From: Helicobacteraceae bacterium
GTDB taxonomy: Bacteria > Campylobacterota > Campylobacteria > Campylobacterales > SZUA-545
Length of the DNA: 5,313 nucleotides
Assembly (NCBI GenBank): GCA_031276985.1
Contig: JAISMA010000025.1
Location: 1-5,313, forward strand
Direction of reading: 5' to 3'
Shown: positions 1 to 5,105 of the stretch, in pieces
Layout of the letters: every line of letters starts with the position of its first letter
How positions within the stretch are numbered: position 1 is the first letter of the stretch
Program-made: the position numbers and the translations under genes
Notes under the pieces: generated by a model
The model's database searches: none
What the model was told of the DNA's origin: nothing
The model's input: only the letters and a program-made list of their open reading frames with translations

Positions 1-168
1 CTTAGCTCCACCAAGCCCGAATGTCCCACGATGAACGAAACGACGCTACGCGATCTGCTTGGCGTTTTGCAAAGCATCGAAAACGAAACGTTTATGAACG
101 AAATCGTAGTGGAAGAAGAGGAGCGCGTATGGGCGAAAATCGCGCTCGATCGCATGCTCGCGCTATAG
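1..168 (+). CDS. nadA: Quinolinate synthase NadA, C-terminal end (5' part outside the window)
   Basis: Frame 1 is open from the left edge to TAG at 166-168 and gives the last 55 residues of a protein. NadA condenses iminoaspartate with dihydroxyacetone phosphate to quinolinate in NAD synthesis, in the cytoplasm, using a 4Fe-4S cluster. The visible stretch starts with SSTKPECPTMNETT, the segment around the third cluster cysteine (Cys8 of the fragment) in NadA proteins, followed by a helical region and the usual end LDRMLAL. The other two cluster cysteines lie outside the window. ATG codons at 21 (out of frame) and 31 (in frame) are not starts, because the conserved cysteine segment lies upstream of the ATG at 31. 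The last codons run into a degenerate tandem repeat that continues downstream. The gene converges on the minus-strand operon. Identification rests on recognised motif similarity; it is strong but made on a short fragment. Confidence 0.88.
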   Translation, partial: LSSTKPECPTMNETTLRDLLGVLQSIENETFMNEIVVEEEERVWAKIALDRMLAL

Positions 169-266
169 CTTCGCGATTGCTCTCAACTCGCGTTCTAACT
201 TTGCGCGCGATCGCAGCCTGTGTTCTAACTTTGCGCCTGAACGCATACTTGCCGCTGTAGTTTCGC
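148..266. repeat. Degenerate tandem repeat, about four copies of a ~30-base unit
   Basis: Four consecutive stretches begin with a GATCGC-like word and end with a CTTCGC/TTTGCGC-like word: 148-174, 175-206 (plus two bases), 209-236 (plus two bases) and 239-266. Copies two and three share GTTCTAACTTTGCGC exactly (192-206 and 222-236). Copies one and four are more diverged. Start-to-start distances are 27, 34 and 30 bases, so the period is loose. The first copy contains the last codons and the stop of nadA, and the other three lie outside any gene. Function unknown. It may be a decayed local duplication. Confidence 0.6.
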
Positions 267-333
267 CGCTCCCGCCCACTTCTCCACAGCTTGATTCTTT
301 GGATTCAGTCGCGCCTTTCGCCCCTCCGCGCCT

Positions 334-364
334 CCCGTCATTCTGCGCGAAGTCGCAGAATCCA
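334..364 (+). repeat. Short palindromic repeat unit (CCCGTCATTC ... GAATCCA type)
   Basis: A perfect 8-base inverted repeat, ATTCTGCG at 340-347 and CGCAGAAT at 354-361, is separated by six bases and flanked by CCCGTC on the left and CCA on the right. The GTCATTC...GAATCCA frame is that of short palindromic repeats dispersed in intergenic DNA of many proteobacteria. Its outer bases match the unit at 423-451 read on the other strand. Transcribed from either strand it would fold into a hairpin. There is no T-tract beside it, so it is not an ordinary intrinsic terminator. Confidence 0.65.
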
Positions 365-422
365 GCATTTAAGACATTCGCGGATCGAGCGCCATTCGCA
401 AACGCTTTTGTCCTTCTGTTTT

Positions 423-451
423 TGGATACCCGCTTTCGCGGGAATGACGGG
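423..451 (-). repeat. Short palindromic repeat unit, inverted relative to 334-364
   Basis: TGGATACCCGC at 423-433 and GCGGGAATGACGGG at 438-451 form a stem of CCCGC/GCGGG with a TTTC loop, extended outward by AT/AT across one A-A mismatch. On the minus strand it reads CCCGTCATTCCCGCGAAAGC and onward, sharing the CCCGTCATTC beginning, an inner GCGAA and the ATCCA end with the unit at 334-364. The A at 428 breaks what would otherwise be the common GGATTCCCGC form, so this copy carries at least one change. Confidence 0.65.
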
Positions 452-461
452 TATGACGAAA

Positions 462-475
462 AACGCGATTGCGTT
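462..475 (-). terminator. Weak candidate terminator hairpin of the minus-strand operon
   Basis: On the minus strand AACGC, a four-base loop AATC and GCGTT form a 5-bp stem, continued by three more T residues (five in a row counting the stem). It lies about 80 bases downstream of the stop of the SspB-like gene. The stem is short and the T-run modest, so this is only the best available candidate. The neighbouring repeat hairpins could also stop or stabilise the transcript. Confidence 0.25.
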
Positions 476-555
476 AGAAAGATATTAGCGCATTTTGGCG
501 GATAATTTCGCAAGATCTATTAAACCAGCGATGAAAGCCGCGTATTTTTCATAAA

Positions 556-1032
556 TTACTTTTTGAAAAACTTTCTGTTTTCCGGATTATCCAGAAAACT
601 TTGCATGCTACGATCGACGGAAGCGTCGCCGCCAGCGCTTGTTTTTGCGGGTTTAGCTTTGCGATTTTGCGGCAAAGCCGAGAGGTTAAGAAATATCACC
701 GTATCTTCAAGCAAAACCTGAATAACAGAATCGATCGGCACGCTCACGATCGAGCCGAAATTTTGCTCGCCAAAACCAGCCTCGAAAATTAGCGTAAACG
801 TATCTTCGTTAAGCTCCGCGCCGCCAAGCGTATAATCGGACAGCACAAAAAGCGTAAGCGGCTTAAACGATTGGCTTAGGCTCTCCGGCAAAGGCGGCTC
901 AAACGTAATTTCGTTCAGATCGCACAAGATTCCAAACGGCGTTTGAGATGCTATTAGATAATCTAATATATCCGCGCAGTGATCGGCGATCATCTCCGCG
1001 AATTCGTCGTCTTTGAAAATTTTACTAATCAT
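556..1032 (-). CDS. SspB-like protein, possible ClpXP adaptor
   Basis: This 158-residue protein has an N-terminal helix (about 8-30, ending LDYLIASQTPFG) and a beta-rich body. Its central stretch, about 59-118 (LTLFVLSDYTLGGAELNEDT, then FTLIFEAGFGEQNFGSIVSV, then PIDSVIQVLL), lines up by eye with the E. coli SspB core (IVLNIAPRAVGNLEL..FNARFGG..RQVSVPLAAVLAIYA). After residue 120 comes a Lys/Ala/Gly/Ser-rich linker and a short tail, SMQSFLDNPENRKFFKK. SspB proteins deliver ssrA-tagged and other substrates to ClpXP and use just such a layout: folded body, flexible linker, ClpX-binding C-terminal peptide. The start is clear: AAGGAG lies seven bases before ATG. The gene begins 11 bases after pyrB ends and is the last of the operon. 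Family membership is inferred from pattern, not from a search; otherwise it is a conserved protein of unknown function. A catalytic role is unlikely, as no active-site motif is visible. Confidence 0.55.
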   Translation of the reverse strand: MISKIFKDDEFAEMIADHCADILDYLIASQTPFGILCDLNEITFEPPLPESLSQSFKPLTLFVLSDYTLGGAELNEDTFTLIFEAGFGEQNFGSIVSVPIDSVIQVLLEDTVIFLNLSALPQNRKAKPAKTSAGGDASVDRSMQSFLDNPENRKFFKK

Positions 1033-1039
1033 TTTAGCG

Positions 1040-1046
1040 CTCCTTA
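1040..1046 (-). promoter_or_regulatory. Ribosome binding site of the SspB-like gene overlapping the pyrB stop
   Basis: On the minus strand the pyrB stop TAA (1046-1044) reads into TAAGGAG, so stop codon and Shine-Dalgarno share bases. The spacer to the ATG at 1032 is seven bases. This implies that ribosomes ending pyrB re-initiate on the next gene, and it fixes the start of that gene. Confidence 0.8.
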
Positions 1047-1925
1047 ATACTCCAAAACAAATTTGCTTAAAATCGCCATTCGCACGGCGACGCCGTTATG
1101 TACCTGTCGCAACACGAGCGATCTTGGATCGCTTAATACGCCGTCGTCCAGATCGATATTGCGATGAACGGGTCCGGGATGCATAACGAATATGTCCCGA
1201 TCGCCAAGTAGATCTTTTGTGATCTTAAAGTTTGCCGCGTAATCGCTGAGGCTGGCGTAAATAGGTTTTTCGTGCCGTTCCGTTTGAGTTCTCAGCGACA
1301 TAATAGCGCTTGCGCCGTCTAATTCGTCGCGTATATTCCACGTCGTTTTTACATTGGCTCTTTTGGGCAGAAAATGCGGAGGCGCGGCCAATACGACTTT
1401 CATTCCGAAACGGGTTAATAATTTTATCGCGCTGTTTGCCACGCGGGAGTTTCTAATGTCGCCGACGATTAAAATTTTCCTGCCGCGCACGTCGCCGATC
1501 GCCTGTCTTAGCGTGAAAAGATCGAGTAACGCCTGCGTGGGATGCGCGTGCGCGCCGTCGCCGCCGTTTATGACGCTGGCTTTGACGAATTTGGACAGCA
1601 GTTTTGGAGCGCCCGCGTTTTTGTGCCTGACCACGATCGCGCTCGCGCCCATAGCGTCAAGATTCGCGGCGGTGTCGTGTATCGTTTCGCCTTTGGATTC
1701 GCTGCTGCTCGCCACGTCTAGGCTCACCACTTCCGCGCCTAGCCTCCGCGAAGCCACTTCAAAACTGCTGCGCGTGCGCGTGGAGTTCTCAAAAAAGATG
1801 TTTATCACGAGTTTTCCGCGCAGTTTTTGGTTGGTTTCGCTCTCAAGATAGCCGCTCGCCTCCTCGAAAATCGCCTCGATCTCCGCGTTTGTCAAGTCCG
1901 CCGTGGTGGTTAAGTTTCTTGCCAT
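1044..1925 (-). CDS. pyrB: Aspartate carbamoyltransferase catalytic subunit
   Basis: PyrB joins carbamoyl phosphate and L-aspartate to N-carbamoyl-L-aspartate, the committed step of pyrimidine synthesis, in the cytoplasm. All landmark residues are present in 293 residues: carbamoyl-phosphate loop FFENSTRTRSSFE with STRTR at 48-52, Lys78 in SESKGET, Arg100 in VVRH, HPTQALLD at 128-135, Arg161 in GDIRNSR, LRTQ at 211-214 (aspartate binding) and HPGPVHRN at 249-256. The length is slightly under the usual 300-310. No regulatory subunit gene (pyrI) is adjacent. The ATG lies four bases after the pbpB stop with no convincing Shine-Dalgarno, so translation is probably coupled to pbpB; the sequence MARNLTTTADL is a normal N-terminus for the family. 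The SspB-like gene follows 11 bases downstream. Confidence 0.97.
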   Translation of the reverse strand: MARNLTTTADLTNAEIEAIFEEASGYLESETNQKLRGKLVINIFFENSTRTRSSFEVASRRLGAEVVSLDVASSSESKGETIHDTAANLDAMGASAIVVRHKNAGAPKLLSKFVKASVINGGDGAHAHPTQALLDLFTLRQAIGDVRGRKILIVGDIRNSRVANSAIKLLTRFGMKVVLAAPPHFLPKRANVKTTWNIRDELDGASAIMSLRTQTERHEKPIYASLSDYAANFKITKDLLGDRDIFVMHPGPVHRNIDLDDGVLSDPRSLVLRQVHNGVAVRMAILSKFVLEY

Positions 1926-1929
1926 AACG

Positions 1930-3639
1930 TTATTTTACCGTTAGTAGATTATGGCGAATCAACAGGCGCGCCGTTTCCGCGAAAATAGGCGCGGCGCTTT
2001 GGCTGGCGTTGCGGTTTTTTTTGGGATCAATCACCAAAACGCCGATCGCGTAACGCCGCTCTCCGTCGTTGGCGAAGCCAAAAAAGCTGTTGTGATAGTC
2101 GTTTTTATATCCGCCGCCGCCGGCTATGCGCGCCGTTCCCGTTTTGCCCGCGATGAACGCGCCGTCGATCGCGGCTGTTTTTGCCGAACCTCTAAGCACC
2201 GTTTTGCGAAGTATCTGCAAAATTTTCATAGCCGTCGCTTCGCTGATTACTCTCGCGCTAGGCTCGCTTTCGATTGGCGGCGCGCCGTCGCCGATTAGAC
2301 GATCGACGAGACGCGGCGAAACCATTACGCCGTTGTTGTTGAAGACGTTGTAGGCTTTAAGCAGCTGCATAAAAGTTACGCGCAGTCCGTAGCCGTAGCC
2401 CGTAGTGGCGCGGTATATATCGGCGCGGTAGCGGTGCAATCCCGCGAGAGATCCAAGCGATTCGTAGGGCAGATCGATACCCGTCGGGCGCGAAAAGCCA
2501 AACGCGCTTAAGCCGTCGAACAGCTTGTATTCGCTAAGGCGCATGGCAAGTTGCGCGATTCCTATGTTGCTTGAATAGACGATCACGTCCTCGACGCTGA
2601 ACCATTCTCGCGGCGACGTGTCGGTTATCGCGTCTTTGCCAAGCGTCCATCTGCCGTTGTAGCCGCGCACCAAATCGTACTGACCCGCGATCCCTTCCTC
2701 GAATACCAACGCGACGATAAACGGCTTCATCACGCTTCCTGGCTCAAAAGGGTATTGAATGGCGTTTATTTTCGTATTCGGCAGCGTTTCGGCTGTGATG
2801 TTTTCCGCGTCGTAGCGCGCGCTGGCGGCAAGCGCGATAAGCCGTCCCGTGCCGCTTTCCATAACTGCGCATAAAATTTCCGTCGCGTCGTATTCGGCTT
2901 GCGCTTTGTCCAAAAGCCGCTCCAGATCGAACTGAAAAAACGCGTCGATGCTAAGCTGCAAACCAAAGCCGTTTTTGGACGGCGTATATTGCAGACGGTT
3001 ATTGTAAATCATATTCCCGCCCGCGTCGCGCATGGCGCGAAAAGAGCCTTCGCTTAACGGCTTTAGTTTGGATTCGTAAAACCGCTCCAAGCCCATGCCG
3101 CCTTCGCCGCTTGATTTTTGCACGTAGCCCACGATCGGTTGCGCCAGCGATCCATATTCGTAAAGGCGCGTTTGCGGCGGTTCAGCCGCGACGATTTCAA
3201 GCCCTCTTCGCACGGCGTTTGCGTTGATCGTAACGGTTTTGAAAGCGCCTTTGCGATCAAGCTCGGCGGATAGTCGCTGTATGTTTTTCGCGTCAAGCGC
3301 GCTTAAATCTTTGGCAAGATAGACTCTAGCGTCGCGCTCTAACAGCTCCATGATCTCCGATTCGCTTCTGTCCGCGAAAATCGCGATCATTTTGGCGATT
3401 AGCGGTTTGCTTTCCGCGTCGCGCCCGTCGAAAGCGACGTTGAAGCGCCGATCGCTTTGCGCCAGCGTCCGCCAATCGGAGGAAACGATCGCGCCGCGAT
3501 AGGCGGGAATCGTTTCGGTTTTAAGATAGTTGCGATCTAGGCTATCTTGTTTTAACGCGCGAACTACGCCCGAAAAAAACACGATAAAAAAGAAAAGAAT
3601 AAATAAAAAGATCGCAAGAATTTTGCCGGTTTTTTCCAC
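1930..3639 (-). CDS. ftsI: Class B penicillin-binding protein, peptidoglycan transpeptidase (PbpB/FtsI type)
   Basis: The 569-residue protein cross-links peptidoglycan in the periplasm. A short cytoplasmic start is followed by one hydrophobic anchor (about 7-29). The N-terminal non-catalytic module spans about 40-220, including AYRGAI near 46 and GLERFYESKL near 183. The transpeptidase domain carries the three canonical motifs: SVMK at 302-305 (nucleophile Ser302), SSN at 356-358 and KTGT at 499-502. TGYGYGLRVTFMQLLKAY at 413-430 is also typical. Size and single anchor fit FtsI, the septal enzyme, and its place after fliE matches pbpB of Campylobacter; an elongation-type PBP2 is less likely, since those are usually longer. 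The start is GTG, two bases after the fliE stop, with no strong Shine-Dalgarno; the next in-frame Met is residue 84, beyond the anchor, so GTG is preferred. Coupling to fliE is probable. pyrB begins four bases after the stop. Confidence 0.93.
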   Translation of the reverse strand: MEKTGKILAIFLFILFFFIVFFSGVVRALKQDSLDRNYLKTETIPAYRGAIVSSDWRTLAQSDRRFNVAFDGRDAESKPLIAKMIAIFADRSESEIMELLERDARVYLAKDLSALDAKNIQRLSAELDRKGAFKTVTINANAVRRGLEIVAAEPPQTRLYEYGSLAQPIVGYVQKSSGEGGMGLERFYESKLKPLSEGSFRAMRDAGGNMIYNNRLQYTPSKNGFGLQLSIDAFFQFDLERLLDKAQAEYDATEILCAVMESGTGRLIALAASARYDAENITAETLPNTKINAIQYPFEPGSVMKPFIVALVFEEGIAGQYDLVRGYNGRWTLGKDAITDTSPREWFSVEDVIVYSSNIGIAQLAMRLSEYKLFDGLSAFGFSRPTGIDLPYESLGSLAGLHRYRADIYRATTGYGYGLRVTFMQLLKAYNVFNNNGVMVSPRLVDRLIGDGAPPIESEPSARVISEATAMKILQILRKTVLRGSAKTAAIDGAFIAGKTGTARIAGGGGYKNDYHNSFFGFANDGERRYAIGVLVIDPKKNRNASQSAAPIFAETARLLIRHNLLTVK

Positions 3640-3641
3640 GA

Positions 3642-3947
3642 TTACATTTGCGTGCGAATGATCTCTCTATACGCGCCTATAGCCTTGTTGCGAACTTCCA
3701 GCATAAGTTTCAGGGCGCTTTCGGCTTTGCCTAGAGCGATCGCCGCTTGGTGCAGATCTTTGACCGTTCCCGTCGCTATGTCGGTTGCGGCTTTTTCGCC
3801 CTCTTCTTGCAATACGTTGGTCTCTTCAAAAGAGTTTTTAAGCAGATCGGCAAAGTTAAGCCCGCTTTCTTCCTCGCCGATTTTTTGCGGCGCTTTTCCA
3901 AGCTCTTTTGGGAGAATTTCGCCGATTTTATTAAGTAAATCCGCCAT
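3642..3947 (-). CDS. fliE: Flagellar hook-basal body protein FliE
   Basis: FliE sits between the MS ring and the proximal rod of the flagellar basal body and is exported early by the flagellar type III system. The protein has 101 residues, normal for the family. The N-terminal half is charged and variable. FADLLKNSFEETN (32-44) and the C-terminal segment VKDLHQAAIALGKAESALKL (62-81), followed by MLEVRNKAIGAYREIIRTQM (82-101), are the FliE signature, with VRNK..AY.EI..Q near the end. The start is supported by TAGGAG six bases before the ATG. It follows flgC by 14 bases and precedes pbpB by two, as in Campylobacter and Helicobacter, where FlgB, FlgC and FliE are built into the same rod region. 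Confidence 0.95.
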   Translation of the reverse strand: MADLLNKIGEILPKELGKAPQKIGEEESGLNFADLLKNSFEETNVLQEEGEKAATDIATGTVKDLHQAAIALGKAESALKLMLEVRNKAIGAYREIIRTQM

Positions 3948-3953
3948 TGCAAG

Positions 3954-3959
3954 CTCCTA
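3954..3959 (-). promoter_or_regulatory. Ribosome binding site of fliE
   Basis: TAGGAG on the minus strand lies six bases upstream of the fliE ATG and just after the flgC stop. It fixes the fliE start and allows direct re-initiation from flgC. Confidence 0.75.
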
Positions 3960-3961
3960 TT

Positions 3962-4459
3962 TTACGCTCTCATCATCTCGATCGCGCTATTAGCGATCGT
4001 TTTTGCGCTCTGAAACGCCGCGACGTTTGCCTGATACGCTCTGCTCGCTTCAATCATATCGGTCATTTCCACCACCGGATTAACGTTTGGATAAGCGACG
4101 TAACCGTCTTTATCCGCATCCGGATGCGTAGGCTCGTAGCGCATTTTTGGCGTCGCGTCGTCGCGGACGACCTTATCGACAATCACGCTCATTATAGCGG
4201 GATTTAGTTTGCGCTCGTAGCCAAGCTCTTCGTCAAGCGGATCTTCGTAGCCAAGCGCCCGCGTATTTTTGGCTAACGCCGAATTAAGACGTTTATCGAA
4301 ATCGACCGCTTTGAAAACGACGGTTTGTCGGCGGTACGGACCGCCTTCGTCGGTGCGCGTCGTGTTGGCGTTGGCGATATTCGCGCTGATCAAATTAAGC
4401 CTAAACCGTTGCGCCGAAAGCCCGTAACCGCTTATGTCAAACGAGTTAAGAAACGCCAT
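3962..4459 (-). CDS. flgC: Flagellar basal-body proximal rod protein FlgC
   Basis: FlgC is a structural subunit of the proximal rod. The 165-residue product opens with MAFLNSFDISGYGLSAQRFR, then the rod-family motif NLISANIANANTTRT (22-36) and GGPYRRQTVVF (39-49). The mid-part YEPTHPDADKDGYVAYPNVN at 108-127, followed by PVVEM, is a FlgC hallmark. The C-terminal helix EMTDMIEASRAYQANVAAFQ (131-150) is the coiled-coil segment shared by rod and hook proteins. The frame is open further upstream to a TTG at 4501, but the ATG at 4459 is chosen because AAAAGG lies six bases before it and FlgC proteins begin at this point. flgB, normally just upstream, is missing here. fliE follows after 14 bases. 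Confidence 0.96.
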   Translation of the reverse strand: MAFLNSFDISGYGLSAQRFRLNLISANIANANTTRTDEGGPYRRQTVVFKAVDFDKRLNSALAKNTRALGYEDPLDEELGYERKLNPAIMSVIVDKVVRDDATPKMRYEPTHPDADKDGYVAYPNVNPVVEMTDMIEASRAYQANVAAFQSAKTIANSAIEMMRA

Positions 4460-4465
4460 CTTCAA

Positions 4466-4471
4466 CCTTTT
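4466..4471 (-). promoter_or_regulatory. Ribosome binding site deciding the flgC start
   Basis: AAAAGG on the minus strand is six bases before the ATG at 4459. It decides against the longer frame from TTG at 4501, which would add 14 residues not seen in FlgC proteins. Confidence 0.65.
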
Positions 4472-4479
4472 ATCCGCCG

Positions 4480-4505
4480 AAATTTGCCAAAACGTTAGCA
4501 ATTTT
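4480..4505. promoter_or_regulatory. Imperfect AT-rich dyad upstream of flgC
   Basis: AAATTTGC at 4480-4487 and GCAATTTT at 4498-4505 are inverted repeats with one mismatch in eight, around a ten-base centre holding AACGTT. It ends about 20 bases before the flgC start. It could be an operator or a hairpin in the leader; nothing further identifies a binder. Confidence 0.3.
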
Positions 4506-4535
4506 CATTCCGCAGACTTTGCTTTCGGCTCAACA

Positions 4536-4562
4536 GCGCGATCTGCGCCGCCGCGATCGCGC
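4536..4562 (-). terminator. GC-rich hairpin after the lipoprotein gene, possible attenuator or weak terminator
   Basis: GCGCGATC at 4536-4543 and GATCGCGC at 4555-4562 are perfectly complementary over eight bases with an 11-base loop. It starts 16 bases downstream of the lipoprotein stop on the minus strand. No T-run follows (TGTTG), so full termination is doubtful, and read-through into flgC is possible. The GCGATCGC word at 4553-4560 is also abundant elsewhere in this DNA, so the pairing could be incidental. Confidence 0.3.
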
Positions 4563-4578
4563 CGTTTGCAAATTTGCG

Positions 4579-5034
4579 CTATATGCCCTCGAAAATCAAC
4601 TCGGCTTTTTTACCCGCGCCGTTTTTGGTCAAAATCTCCAATTTGCCCGCGTTAATAACGCATTGGCGGGCGTTTTGCAACAAGGAGAAAAACTCGCGTT
4701 CTTTCAGCGCTTTTGGCTCTTTGACGGAAGCCGCGCGCGTCGAGGCGATCGGCGATATTCTGATCGCGTTCGCGTTCGTTTCGTACGGCGCGAAAAAGCG
4801 ATTCGCCGTCCCTACGCCGGATATGCGATCGTTTTCAAAAACGACGACAAACGCGTTTTCAAAACCTTCGCTTTCAAGCGTTTTGCGATCGATTTTAACC
4901 TCTTTGCCGTCTTGTTTAACTTCAATAAGTCGCCATTCTTTACTCGCGATCTCGGAGTAATCGGCTTTCGCGGCGCATCCTAACGTCGTTAAAGCCAGTA
5001 AAATTCCCATTGCCAACGCAAAAACGTATTTCAC
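4579..5034 (-). CDS. META-domain (HslJ-like) lipoprotein
   Basis: The product has 151 residues and starts at GTG (5034), with AAAGGA five bases upstream; the frame is open to 5097 but has no ATG or Shine-Dalgarno there. Residues 1-20 are a signal peptide (VKYVFALAMGILLALTTLGC) with a likely lipidated Cys20. The last residues before it, T-L-G, deviate from the standard L-[AST]-[GA] lipobox. The mature part has the META/HslJ pattern: EWRLIEV at 33-39, a charged segment, FVVVFENDRISGVGTANRFF at 62-81, an ISPIASTRAA stretch at 93-102, KEREFFSLLQNA at 111-122, then short strands to KLEILTK and ELIFEGI. META-domain proteins are small envelope beta proteins; HslJ is linked to novobiocin resistance in E. 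coli, but the biochemical role of the family is unclear. Here it lies upstream of flgC in the flgB position, which could hint at envelope or flagellar work; this is inference only. Confidence 0.8.
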   Translation of the reverse strand: MKYVFALAMGILLALTTLGCAAKADYSEIASKEWRLIEVKQDGKEVKIDRKTLESEGFENAFVVVFENDRISGVGTANRFFAPYETNANAIRISPIASTRAASVKEPKALKEREFFSLLQNARQCVINAGKLEILTKNGAGKKAELIFEGI

Positions 5035-5039
5035 AATCG

Positions 5040-5045
5040 TCCTTT
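5040..5045 (-). promoter_or_regulatory. Ribosome binding site deciding a GTG start
   Basis: AAAGGA on the minus strand, five bases before GTG at 5034, places the lipoprotein start directly in front of a signal peptide (VKYVFALAMGILL). The longer frame would put 21 non-signal residues before it. Confidence 0.7.
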
Positions 5046-5074
5046 CTTGAATTAAATCATAAAATGTAATTGGC

Positions 5075-5097
5075 TTGATCGCCGCGCGCGCAATCAA
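5075..5097. promoter_or_regulatory. Dyad at the predicted transcription start of the lipoprotein gene
   Basis: TTGATCGC at 5075-5082 and GCAATCAA at 5090-5097 are inverted repeats with one mismatch, around a seven-base CG-alternating loop. The dyad starts about nine bases downstream of the -10 box at 5106-5111, so it would either overlap the start point as an operator or form a hairpin at the very 5' end of the mRNA. Confidence 0.35.
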
Positions 5098-5105
5098 ACG
5101 TTTCG

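Larger units (their letters stand above)
169..555. other. Convergent intergenic region between nadA and the minus-strand operon
   Basis: This 387-base stretch separates two genes that point at each other. It holds the tandem repeat (to about 266), two palindromic repeat units (334-364 and 423-451) and a weak hairpin (462-475). I see no tRNA-like or other structured RNA. The longest reading frame, on the minus strand from 513 to 163, has no recognisable domain, and its peptides FPRKRVSK and AGFCDFAQNDG are what these palindromic repeats give when translated, so I do not call it a gene. No promoter facing out of the gap is needed, since both flanking genes end here. Confidence 0.7.

Noticed and set aside
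148..451. CRISPR array
   Set aside because: The repeats are degenerate, directly adjoining and without unique spacers of regular length, and no cas gene is present.
163..513. 116-codon open frame on the minus strand in the nadA/SspB-like gap
   Set aside because: Its sequence is made of the palindromic repeats (peptides such as FPRKRVSK and AGFCDFAQNDG) and of the tandem repeat (AKLE-type stretches); no domain is visible. No support as a gene.
1354..1851. 165-codon plus-strand frame inside pyrB
   Set aside because: It lies antisense to a complete pyrB with all catalytic residues; it is Ser/Leu/Ala-rich as expected for a shadow of GC-rich coding DNA.
4472..4490. Possible sigma-54 promoter before flgC (TTGGCAAATTTCGGC on the minus strand)
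   Set aside because: The distance between the GG and GC pairs is one base too short for sigma-54, and the start would fall on the flgC ribosome binding site.
4460..4501. Upstream TTG start for flgC adding 14 residues
   Set aside because: The added residues do not belong to FlgC, and a good ribosome binding site precedes the ATG at 4459.
4519..4983. 154-codon plus-strand frame opposite the lipoprotein gene
   Set aside because: It is Arg/Phe-rich, without domain, and antisense to a gene with signal peptide, META pattern and ribosome binding site.
5035..5097. Longer lipoprotein start at TTG 5097
   Set aside because: It would place 21 residues before the signal peptide and use sequence of the dyad and leader; GTG at 5034 has a fitting Shine-Dalgarno.
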